DNA from: JACVRW01 sp963765135
GTDB lineage: Bacteria; Actinomycetota; Thermoleophilia; Solirubrobacterales; Thermoleophilaceae
Direction of reading: 5' to 3'
NCBI GenBank assembly: GCA_963765135.1
Contig: CAVXUX010000007.1
Span: 365,426 to 429,425 of the forward strand
Length of the DNA: 64,000 bases
Positions 50,096 to 58,060 of the stretch are shown here, piece by piece; the stretch's first letter is position 1, and every line of letters begins with the position of its first letter. Under the pieces are notes generated by a model. That model ran no database searches, was not told the origin of the DNA, and worked only from the letters and a program-made list of their open reading frames with translations. The translations under genes were made by a program, and so were the position numbers.

Positions 50096-51652
50096 CAGCG
50101 GCCCGCCTGCTGCTGTTGCTGCTCCTGTCCGCGCCAGCCCACCTGGCGCATGCCCGGGAGCGGGGGAGGGGCGAGCGAGTCGGCCTGGCTGTCGGGCCCG
50201 CGACCGTCGCTCTCGGCCAGCACCCAGGTGTCCTTCGATCCGCCGCCCTGGGAGCTGTTGACGATCATCGAGCCCTCGCGCAGCGCCACGCGGGTGAGGC
50301 CGCCCGGGACGATCTTGATCTCGTCGCCGTAGACCGCGAACGGCCGCAGGTCCACGTGGCGCGGCGCCAGCGAGCCGTCGGGCAGCACGGTCGGCACGGT
50401 CGACAGCGCGACCGTCTGCTGGGCGATCCAGCGCTCGGGCGCCTGCTCGATCAGCCGGCGCTCGACCTCGAGCTGCTCCTCGCTGGCGTGCGGGCCGATG
50501 AACACGCCCTTGCCGCCGGACTCGCCGGTCGGTTTCACCACCAGCTCGTGCAGGCGCTCGAGCGCGTAGGCACGCTGCTCGGGGTCGGCCAGCAGCCAGG
50601 TCGGCAGGTTGTCGAGGATCGGCTCCTCGCCGAGGTAGAAGCGGATCATCTCCGGGACGTAGTGGTAGATCGCCTTGTCGTCGGCCACGCCGGTGCCGAC
50701 CGCGTTGGCGATCGCGACGTTGCCGGCGCGGTACGCGCCCATCAGGCCGGGCACGCCGAGCAGCGAGTCGGCCCTGAACTCGAGCGGGTCCATGAAGTCG
50801 TCGTCGATGCGGCGGTAGATCGAGTCCACGCGCGCGAGCCCGCGGGTGGTGCGCATGTAACAGAGCGCGTCGCGCACCACGAGGTCCGACGCCTCCACCA
50901 GCTCCACGCCCATCTGGCGCGCCAGGAACGCGTGCTCGAAGTAGGCGCTGTTGGCGGGTCCCGGCGTCCAGACGACCACGACCGGGTCCTCGCCGCCGCT
51001 GGGCGCCGCGGCCCGCAGCGCGTCGAGCAGCAGCGCCGGGTACTGGCTCACGGGGCGCACGTCGTAGCCCGCGAACAGCTCGGGCAGCAGCCGGCTCATC
51101 GCGATCCGGTTCTCGAGCACGTACGAGATCCCAGACGGCGTGCGCACGTTGTCCTCCAGGACCTTCCAGCGCCCGTCGGCGTCGCGCACGAGGTCGCAGC
51201 CGGACACGTGGCACCAGACCCCGCCCGGCGGCCGGATCCGGTGGGCGGCGCGGGCGAACGCGGAGCGCGTCACCACGAGTTGCCACGGGACGATCCCCTC
51301 CTGGACGATCTCGCGGTCGTGGTAGACGTCCTCGACGAACAGGTTGAGCGCGCGCACGCGCTGGGCCAGGCCGCGCTTGATCACCCGCCACTCGTCCCCG
51401 CCGAGGATGCGCGGCACCAGGTCGAGCGGGAACGGACGGTCGCGGGTCGGGCCCCTCCGGGCCCGCGGCGTCGAACGTGATGCCCTGCTGGACGAAGATC
51501 GCGTCGCGGCGCGCGCCGGCGGCTTGGAGCCGCTCGCGCCCGAGCTGCCCGAGGGCGGCGGCGAGCGGGCCGGCCGGCGGGCGCGGCCGATCCGGCGCGT
51601 CGAACAGCTCGTCGAAGAAGCCCTGTGCCGGCGTGTACGGAGGCGTGCTCAG
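50095..51652 (-). CDS. Circularly permuted ATP-grasp amidoligase (frameshift near 51450)
   Basis: The main frame begins in RDRPFPLDLVPRILGGDEWR and holds the family regions RPVSQYPALLLDALRAAAPS, KAIYHYVPEMIRFYLGEEPI, VVKPTGESGGKGVFIGPHAS (nucleotide-binding loop) and APRHVDLRPFAVYG. The N-terminal 70 residues (STPPYTPAQGFFDELFDAPD and onward) lie in another frame and join after one extra base. No ATG, GTG or TTG precedes them; CTG 51652 is the best start. Such enzymes are predicted to ligate amino acids or peptides using ATP. The C-terminus has a Gln run (QEQQQQQAGR). Confidence 0.85.
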
Positions 51653-51719
51653 GGATCGAAGTTGTACAGACCCGTTGCACGGGCAGGAGCCAGGCGGGTG
51701 AAGCAGAAGCTCAGCGGCG

Positions 51720-51936
51720 ATGGCCCCCCTGGCGACACCGGCGAGCTCCCTGACTCAGGGGGAGCAGCGCGCGCTCGCCTCGTTCATCGCCGGCCGCCTG
51801 CCCGCCGGTCAGCTGCACGGCGAGCTCTGCCGCGCGCGCGAGCAGGCGCTGGCCAACGCAGCGGCACATCAGAGCGTCGTGCAGCCCGACGAGCGGCCCG
51901 CGGCGCCGCCCGTGCCCGCGTTCACACGCGGCCTAG
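51720..51936 (+). CDS. Small hypothetical protein (weakly supported)
   Basis: The ATG at 51720 opens a frame reading MAPLATPASSLTQGEQRALA and ASFIAGRLPAGQLHGELCRA, about 70 residues with helical character and gene-like codon use. The frame then runs into the convergent gene; a TAG at 51934-51936 would need a one-base shift. It is divergent from the ATP-grasp gene. The family is not recognised and it may not be real. Confidence 0.3.
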
Positions 51937-52143
51937 GGCGACCAGCTGCACCCGCGTGCCGTAGTACGGCTCGCCCTCGGCGACGAACTTGGCCGTGGAC
52001 GGATGCAGCCGGTAGCGCCGGCCGGCGACCACGATCACGCGGCCGTCCTCGAGCACGGCCTCGATCACGCCGGGCTCGGAGGACGCGAAGTGCTGGATCC
52101 GCACCGGCATGCCCACCACGGGCATTGGACGCGACGGCCTCAT
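51922..52143 (-). CDS. Small beta-rich hypothetical protein
   Basis: This 73-residue protein has the core VIEAVLEDGRVIVVAGRRYR and YYGTRVQLVALGRV. It resembles a small SH3-like barrel but no family is recognised. The ATG is 8 nt after a minus-strand TAGGCT box, which supports it being a gene. Confidence 0.5.
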   Translation of the reverse strand: MRPSRPMPVVGMPVRIQHFASSEPGVIEAVLEDGRVIVVAGRRYRLHPSTAKFVAEGEPYYGTRVQLVALGRV

Positions 52144-52151
52144 CGCCGCGC

Positions 52152-52161
52152 AGCCTAGGGT
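52152..52161. promoter_or_regulatory. Overlapping divergent -10 boxes (AGCCTAGGGT)
   Basis: The plus-strand TAGGGT (52156-52161) ends 7 nt before GTG 52169. The minus-strand TAGGCT (52157-52152) ends 8 nt before ATG 52143. The two boxes overlap by 2 bp, so one 10-bp sequence may serve two leaderless genes. Confidence 0.55.
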
Positions 52162-52168
52162 GTAGCGC

Positions 52169-52748
52169 GTGGAAGCCGCGGGGCACGCTCACCACGATCA
52201 CCAGATGCCGACCTCGGGCGGCGCGCTCACCGCGGTCGCGATCTCGGCGACGCTGCACTGCCTGACCGGCTGCGCCATCGGCGAGGTCGCCGGCATGGCG
52301 ATCGGCACGGCGCTCGGCTTCTCCGACTGGGGCACCGTGGCGCTGGCCGTCGCGCTCGCCTTCGTGTTCGGCTACACGCTCACGAGCCTGCCGCTGCTGC
52401 GCGCCGGGCTCGCGCTGGCGACGGTCGTCCCGATCGCGCTGGCCTCCGACACCGCGTCGATCGCCGTGATGGAGATCGTGGACAACGCGATCGTGGTCGT
52501 CATCCCGGGAGCCCTGGAAGCCGAGCTGGGCGACCTCCTGTTCTGGGGCTCGCTGGCCTTCAGCCTGTTCATCGCCGGCATCGTGGCCGCTGCCGCTCAA
52601 CCGCTGGCTGATCGCCCGCGGCAAGGGCCACGCGGTCGTGCACGAGACCGGCATCCACGGCGGCCCCTCGCCGCGGCTGGTGGGCGCGATCGCCGCGGCC
52701 GCCGGGCTGTTCGGCAGCGCCGTCCTGCTGGGCGAGCTGCTCTCCTAG
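52169..52748 (+). CDS. DUF4396 membrane protein (frameshift near 52590)
   Basis: This integral membrane protein has a His-rich N-terminus (AGHAHHDHQMP), then LHCLTGCAIGEVAGMAIGTA, FVFGYTLTSLPLLRAG and SIAVMEIVDNAIVVVIPGAL, the DUF4396 pattern. An indel near 52590 leads into PLNRWLIARGKGHAVVHETG and a last membrane segment ending LLGELLS at TAG 52746-52748. His, Cys and Glu in the membrane core hint at metal handling, which is inference. Confidence 0.75.
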
Positions 52749-54396
52749 CCCACGCGGGCAGGCGGCGGGAGGACGGTGATCGTCAGGCGCGCCGGCTCGG
52801 CGCCGCCGAGCCGCACGGTCTGCTCGTTGGTGCGCGTCTCCGACGGCCAGCCAGCGGTTCTCGCCGGTCCCGGGGTTCGGGACGAACTCCGGGAAGTCGC
52901 TGCCGAACAGATGCAGGCGCAGCGCGTGGCCAGGCCGCAGCAGGTAGCCGGTGTGGCAGAGCGAGATGCGCACGAGCGTGTCCTCGTTGCCCGGCTCGAC
53001 CACGACCTGGCCCCGCGCGACGTACCGGGCCGCGCCGTCGGGGGCCACGTCCAGCAACCGCGCGAACACGTCCATCACCGGGCCGGTGGAGCGCACCACG
53101 GCCGTCAGCTCGATCGGGCCGGCCAGCTCGAGCAGCTCGTCGACCGGCGGCGCGCTGAACGCCACCACGTCGTCGCGCTCCTCGTAGCCGCGCTCGTCGG
53201 GGTACCGCTGGAGGAAGGCGAACGGGTTGTCGACCTTGGACGGCACCAGGTCGTCGGGATCGTGCGTCCAGCTCGCCTCGCTCGCGTCCGGCGGGTCCTC
53301 GGCCAGCGTGCCGGGGCCGAGGTAGAGCGTGCGCTGACCGCGCCCGGCGGCGGCCAGCTCTCGGCGCTCTTCCAGTCCCCGTTGACCGGGCGCCAGCGCA
53401 CCTTCGGGCAGCGAGTCGAGCGGGCGGCTCTCGCGCAGGAAGACGTCGAAGAACTCGAGCGCGGGAGTCACGTAGCGCGGCAGCAGCGCGTCGAGCGCCG
53501 CCGGGTTGACGTCGTGGTCCGTGGCCTCGGTGATCGGCGTGTCGGCGTGGTGGTAGATCTCGTGGTCGACCGCGTCGATGTGCAGGTACTCGACGCGCGA
53601 CCAGTCGGGGCGCCGCGCCAGCCGCTCGTGGTCGTGCCACTGCCAGGGCGCGATGTTGTCGAACCAGCCCATCGTCTGGAGCGTCGGCACCGGGCGCGCG
53701 TCGAATGGGTGGCCGGTCGGGAAGCGGCGCAGCGGGACGGGGTGGGGGTAGGACAGGTCGAACCCGTGCGAGCGCCCGCCGAGCGCCTCCCAGATCGGCT
53801 CGAACACGTCGAGCAGCGGCCGCGGAGTCCAGTCGATCTCGAAGTCGTACGCGTCGCGGCCGACCCAGTGCTCGGCCAGGTAGGAGGCCATCAGCATCAG
53901 CGGGACCTCGTCCGAGCCCGGTCGCGGCAGGTCCACCACGTCGGCCCCGGTGCAGCGCGGGCAGATCGCGCGCAGCGCCGGGTGCCCGCTCGCCACGCAG
54001 GCCCACTGCGTGTAGCCGTAGTAGGAGTCCCCGAACATCCCCACCCGCCCGTTGGACCAGGGCTGGCCGACGATCCACTCGAGCGTGTCGTAGCCGTCCA
54101 GCACCTCGTTGACGAACGGGATGTCGTCGCCCTCGGAGCGGAACTTGCCGCGCACGTCCTGGACGACGAACGCGTAGCGCTGCGCGCGTGAACAGCGGTG
54201 CCAGGCGCGGCATGAAGCAGTAGTCGCCGCACTTGTCGTAGGGCAGCCGCACCAGCACCGCCTCGGTCGCGCCGTCGAGCCCGTCGGGCAGGTACACGTC
54301 GGTCGCCAGCCGCGCCCCGTCGCGCATCCGCACCATGTGCTCGGTGGCCAGCGGGCTCACCGGCGCGGCGGTCACATGCTCGAACTCGAGCGCCAT
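52745..54396 (-). CDS. CocE/NonD-type hydrolase, S15 peptidase family (three or more frameshifts)
   Basis: This is an alpha/beta hydrolase of the cocaine esterase/X-Pro dipeptidyl-peptidase type. The N-terminus reads HMVRMRDGARLATDVYLPDG. After a shift near 54185 comes DVRGKFRSEGDDIPFVNEVL and the nucleophile loop VGMFGDSYYGYTQWA; the His region is YLHIDAVDHEIYHHADTP. The C-terminal jelly-roll is VVEPGNEDTLVRISLCHTGY. Two shifts near 53340-53400 restore LRWRPVNGDWKSAESWPP, and one near 52850 restores TRTNEQTVRLGGAEPARLTI, ending at TAG (52747-52745). Its start abuts the amine-oxidase stop. Confidence 0.82.
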
Positions 54397-55720
54397 TCAG
54401 CCGTCGCTCAGGACCGCGCGGGCCGCGCCCCGCCCGGTGCGCACCGCACCCTCCATGTAGCCGCAGACCCACTGATCCGAGCCGCAGACGTAGAAGGGCG
54501 GGTCGTGCGTGCCGTGCAGCGGCCCCACGGCCATCACGTCGCCCGGCCGCCAGCTGGTGATGTAGCCCTCGGTCCAGGGGTCCACGCCCCAGCGGCGGAA
54601 GAAGACCGCCTGCGGAGTGGCGGCGCGCTCGCCCATCGCCTCGACCATCTCGGCCAGCATGTCCTGCTGGATCAGCGCCGGCGAGGTGGCGAGGAAGGCG
54701 CCGAGCCGCTCGGGTGGGACGAGCGCGGAGAGGATGCCCTCCCGCTGCGGCCAGGTGCCTCCCATCATGCCCTTCTCGAAGTACATCGTGCCGTTCTGGC
54801 CCTGCTCCTCCCACCACGAGCTCTCGTAGGCGAACACCACCTTGGCGGCGAGCGCATGGCGCTGGCGGTCGAGCGAGGCGAGCCGCTCGGGTGAGACCCC
54901 GTCGATCGCGATCCGCCGCAGCGGGCCCACCGGGATCGCGCAGACGACGGCCGAGCACTCGAACAGCTCGCCGGTGGAGGTCGTGACCCGGCGAGCCCTG
55001 CGCGTGACACCCGGACGCTGGTCACCGGCGTGGCGTAGCGCACGCGGTGGCCGAGCTCGTCGGCCATGCGGAGCGCCACTGTGGCCGATCCCTCCGCCAC
55101 CCGCATGCACTCCCAGACCTCGTAGTCGTAGAAGCCCTTGGCGCCAGCCGCGGCCTCCTTGCGCAGGTCCGACAGCAGCGAGGTGCGCTCCACCGACTCG
55201 GCCGACAGGGCGAGCATCGACACCTCGCGTGCCCTCACCGCGTTCGGCGTGGCGCCCGACCTCGCGCAGCCACTGCCCGACCGACAGGCGGTCGAGCCGG
55301 TCGGCGTCCGGGTGCGACCACGGGTCGTCCGGGTCGACCGTGGCCGCCAGCCGGCCGAACGCCTCGCCGGCGGCGTCGTAGCTCGCCCGGTCGGCTTCGC
55401 TCATCCACGGGAAGTGATCGCCGATCGTGCGCGAATCGGTCATCACGCAGGTGTCCTCGCCCGGGAGCTGCGGGAACGACGGGACGAGCGTCAGCCCGAG
55501 CTCCTCGACCAGCCCGAAGTAGGCCTCGTGGAAGGGACCCACGACCTCGCCGCCGAGCTGCACCAGGCGGCCATCGGCCAGCTCCGTCTGCTCGACGCGG
55601 CCGCCGGGGCGGTTGCGCGCCTCGAGCACCACCACGTCGACGCCGCCGCGCGGCGAGGTCGCGTGCGGCCGACAGCCCCGCCAGCCCGCCTCCCATGACG
55701 ACGACGTCGGCCTTGCTCAT
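54397..55720 (-). CDS. Flavin monoamine oxidase family protein (three frameshifts)
   Basis: The protein starts MSKADVVVMGGGLAGLSAAR (FAD motif), then in another frame VVVLEARNRPGGRVEQTELA, the amine-oxidase signature. The middle piece is ALSAESVERTSLLSDLRKEA, and the end is PFYVCGSDQWVCGYMEGAVR and TGRGAARAVLSDG, the C-terminal FAD-contact region. Shifts are at about 55660, 55245 and 55010. The length is about 440 residues. It probably oxidises an amine, producing an aldehyde and H2O2. The stop is directly followed by the hydrolase ATG. Confidence 0.82.
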
Positions 55721-55729
55721 AGCCGCGCG

Positions 55730-55739
55730 AGCCTACACT
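55730..55739. promoter_or_regulatory. Overlapping divergent -10 boxes (AGCCTACACT)
   Basis: The plus-strand TACACT (55734-55739) ends 8 nt before ATG 55748. The minus-strand TAGGCT (55735-55730) ends 9 nt before ATG 55720. The arrangement matches that at 52152-52161. Confidence 0.55.
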
Positions 55740-55747
55740 GCGCCCCG

Positions 55748-56134
55748 ATGTCGCAGGAGAACGTGGAGCGCTGCCAGGCGGCCTACGACGCCTTCAACCG
55801 GCGTGACTTCGAGCGCTTGCTCGAGCTTCACTGCGAGGACGTCGAGGTGACGCCGCTGGCGGCCGCCGTCAGCAGCTCGTACCGCGGCAGCGACGGCCTG
55901 CGCCGCTACTGGCGCGACCTGCTGAGTCATTTCCCCGACTTCACGACCGACGCGGTGGAGGTGCGCGACCTGGACTCGCTCACGCTCTCGGCGGTTCGCT
56001 TCCGCGGGAGCGGCGCCGGCAGCGAAGCCCCCTTCGAGCAGCTCGTCTGGCAACTCGCGGAGTGGCGGGACGGAAGAATCGTCTGGTGGCGCAGCTACCG
56101 GACGGAGGGTGAGGCGATCGATGCCGCAGGTTGA
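55748..56134 (+). CDS. SnoaL/NTF2-like protein
   Basis: This 128-residue NTF2-fold protein starts MSQENVERCQAAYDAFNRRD, with YRGSDGLRRYWRDLLSHFPD and QLAEWRDGRIVWWRSYRTEG. SnoaL-like proteins act as small-molecule isomerases, hydrolases or binding proteins; the ligand is unknown. It overlaps the next gene by 14 bp. Confidence 0.85.
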   Translation: MSQENVERCQAAYDAFNRRDFERLLELHCEDVEVTPLAAAVSSSYRGSDGLRRYWRDLLSHFPDFTTDAVEVRDLDSLTLSAVRFRGSGAGSEAPFEQLVWQLAEWRDGRIVWWRSYRTEGEAIDAAG

Positions 56135-57080
56135 GACCGTGCGCGGGCCCGTGGAGCTGGACGACCTCGGGCGCACGCTGATGCACGAGCACATCGTCCT
56201 GCTCGACCCGGAGGCGCTTCAGAACTACGGCACGCTCTGGGGCGAGCCGTACTGGGACGAGGAGGAGCGGGTCGCCGACGCGATCGCCAAGCTCGGCGCC
56301 GTCAGCGACGCCGGCATCCGCACGATCGTCGACCCGACCGCGCTCGGCCTGGGCCGCTACATCCCGCGCATCCAGCGCATCAACGAGGCCGTCGACCTGA
56401 ACATCCTGGTCGCCACCGGCGTCTACGCCTTCCTCCAGCTGCCCAACTTCCTGGGCTACCGCAGCGCGGAGGCGATCGCCGAGATCTTCGTCCGCGAGCT
56501 GCGCGAGGGGATCAACGACACCGGGGTCAAAGCGGCGTTCCTCAAGTGCGCGGTCGAGGAGCACGGGCTGGTCGGCGACGTGCCGCGGATCCTGGCTGCC
56601 ATCGCGGCCGCGAACATCGAGACCGGCGCGCCGGTGATGGTCCACACGAACGCGGCGCACCGGACGGGCCTGCCGGCGCTGCAGACCCTCACGGCGGCGG
56701 GAGTCGATCCATCCCGGATCGTGATCGCGCACATGGGCGACAGCAACGATCTGGACTACCTGCGGGCGATCGCGGACGCGGGCGCCTGGCTCGGCTGCGA
56801 CCGCTTCGGCATCGACCACTTCAACCCGCTGGCCGACCGCATCCGCACGCTGGTCGCGCTGATCGGCGAGGGTTACACCGAGCGCATCCACCTGTCCCAC
56901 GACGCCGCCTGCTTCTTCGACTTCATGGAGGGCGACCCGTTCTTCGCGGACGAGACGGCCGATTACCTGCTGATCTCGAACACGGTGCTGCCCGCGCTGC
57001 GGGAAGCGGGGGTTACCGACGAGCAGATCGATCAGATGATGATCGAGAACCCGCGGCGCTTCTTCGGCGCGGTGGCGTAG
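56121..57080 (+). CDS. Phosphotriesterase-family metallohydrolase
   Basis: This 319-residue TIM-barrel amidohydrolase has the first metal motif TLMHEHIVLLDPEAL, the carboxylated Lys region AFLKCAVEEHG, MVHTNAAHRTG, VIAHMGDSNDLDYL and the last Asp in IHLSHDAACFFDFM. The phosphotriesterase-like family includes lactonases and aryldialkylphosphatases; natural substrates are mostly lactones. ATG 56121 is preferred over GTG 56109. Confidence 0.9.
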   Translation: MPQVETVRGPVELDDLGRTLMHEHIVLLDPEALQNYGTLWGEPYWDEEERVADAIAKLGAVSDAGIRTIVDPTALGLGRYIPRIQRINEAVDLNILVATGVYAFLQLPNFLGYRSAEAIAEIFVRELREGINDTGVKAAFLKCAVEEHGLVGDVPRILAAIAAANIETGAPVMVHTNAAHRTGLPALQTLTAAGVDPSRIVIAHMGDSNDLDYLRAIADAGAWLGCDRFGIDHFNPLADRIRTLVALIGEGYTERIHLSHDAACFFDFMEGDPFFADETADYLLISNTVLPALREAGVTDEQIDQMMIENPRRFFGAVA

Positions 57081-57108
57081 CCACCAGGGTGCCGGCTGGC
57101 GCGGCTGC

Positions 57109-57708
57109 TCAAGTGACCCGGTAGTCCACGAACGTCGCCAACGGCGACTGGCGCACCCCGATGTGCTCCAGCTCGACCGACTTCGAGAACCCCTCGAACA
57201 GGTGCTTCCCGCCGCCGAGGATCACGGGGGCGACGATGATCGTCAGCTCGTCAACGAGCCCGGCTTCGAGTGCCTGGCGGATCGTGTCTGCGCCGCCCAT
57301 GACGTTGACGTCCTTGTCGCCCGCCGCCTCTCGGGCGCGCTCGACCGCCGCCTCCACGCCGTCCACGAACACGAACTCCTCGCCCGGGGGCTGCTCCTCG
57401 GGCCGGTGGGTGACGATGAACAGCGGGAACTCCGACGGGTTCTTGTCGCCCCAGTGCCGAGCTGCCTCGTAGGTCCAGCGGCCGGCGACGGTCGCCCCGA
57501 TCCTCGAGATCGCGTCCGTCAGCCAGGCGGCGTCCTCGCCGGTCGCCTCTCCGCGCGGCTCCTCCGCATAGCTCCAGGGCCCACCGAAGACCCAGTAGTG
57601 AAGGCGCTCACCGCCCTCTCCGAGCCCCTTCTCGGGGCCATCGTCCGGCCCCGCGATGTATCCGTCGACCGATGTCGTGATTGCGGCGACGACCTTGGTC
57701 ATGAGCAT
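57109..57708 (-). CDS. Dihydrofolate-reductase-like (RibD C-terminal) protein
   Basis: This 199-residue protein has the RibD-C/DHFR-like fold: MTKVVAAITTSVDGYIAGPD, then GATVAGRWTYEAARHWG, and DVNVMGGADTIRQALEAGLV with the ending LTIIVAPVILGGGKHLFEGF. It is a stand-alone family member commonly called yyaP/yjjY-like; the true substrate is unknown. The second Met (57702) has AGAGGTGA 6 nt upstream and may be the real start. Confidence 0.88.
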   Translation of the reverse strand: MLMTKVVAAITTSVDGYIAGPDDGPEKGLGEGGERLHYWVFGGPWSYAEEPRGEATGEDAAWLTDAISRIGATVAGRWTYEAARHWGDKNPSEFPLFIVTHRPEEQPPGEEFVFVDGVEAAVERAREAAGDKDVNVMGGADTIRQALEAGLVDELTIIVAPVILGGGKHLFEGFSKSVELEHIGVRQSPLATFVDYRVT

Positions 57709-57943
57709 TCACCTCTGAGCGATAGACGCCATTTCCCGTTGAGACCGCCGGGCTGGCCGGAACTCATCGCACATGAGCGGCAGCGATAGGAGTAGTGTGG
57801 GAGACCTGCTGGCCCTGCGGCCAGAGCGCTCGGCCCAAGCCCGACTGCCACCGACGGCGCTACGCGCCACAAGGCGAGAGGCCCGGGCCCACTGAGTTTT
57901 GACTGCGGGGCCGGTGCCTTTCCCAGGACGGAGTATGCTTGGT

Positions 57944-57980
57944 GCCCGCCTTCGCCCTGAACCCTGGCGGGCGGGTTTTC
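57944..57980 (+). terminator. Terminator-like hairpin with T-run in the MMPL leader
   Basis: GCCCGCC (57944-57950) pairs with GGCGGGC (57966-57972) around a 15-nt loop and is followed by GGGTTTT. It starts just past TATGCT, so a transcript from that box would fold into it at once. It could be an attenuator or the end of an antisense or upstream transcript. Confidence 0.4.
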
Positions 57981-58038
57981 CCGGCTCCGACACTCGGCCG
58001 GATGTATGCGTCGACTACGGCCGTTGACGCTTTAACAC

Positions 58039-58053
58039 CCTCCTGTCAGGAGG
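58039..58053 (+). promoter_or_regulatory. Hairpin sequestering the Shine-Dalgarno of the MMPL gene
   Basis: CCTCCT pairs with AGGAGG around a GTC loop. AGGAGG is the Shine-Dalgarno sequence, 7 nt before ATG 58061. The 6-bp stem would hide the ribosome site unless opened. Confidence 0.5.
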
Positions 58054-58060
58054 TGGTCGC

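Larger units (their letters stand above)
57709..58060. other. 352-bp non-coding region upstream of the MMPL gene
   Basis: No convincing ORF lies here. It holds a possible -10 box TATGCT (57934-57939), a terminator-like hairpin (57944-57980), a pair of CGGCCG hexamers (57995-58000 and 58018-58023) that can pair, and a hairpin over the Shine-Dalgarno sequence (58039-58053). The layout looks like a regulated leader, but no known riboswitch class was recognised. Confidence 0.4.

Noticed and set aside
58024..58029. TTGACG as a -35 element for the MMPL gene
   Set aside because: No -10 box follows at 16-18 bp; the region there is the Shine-Dalgarno hairpin.
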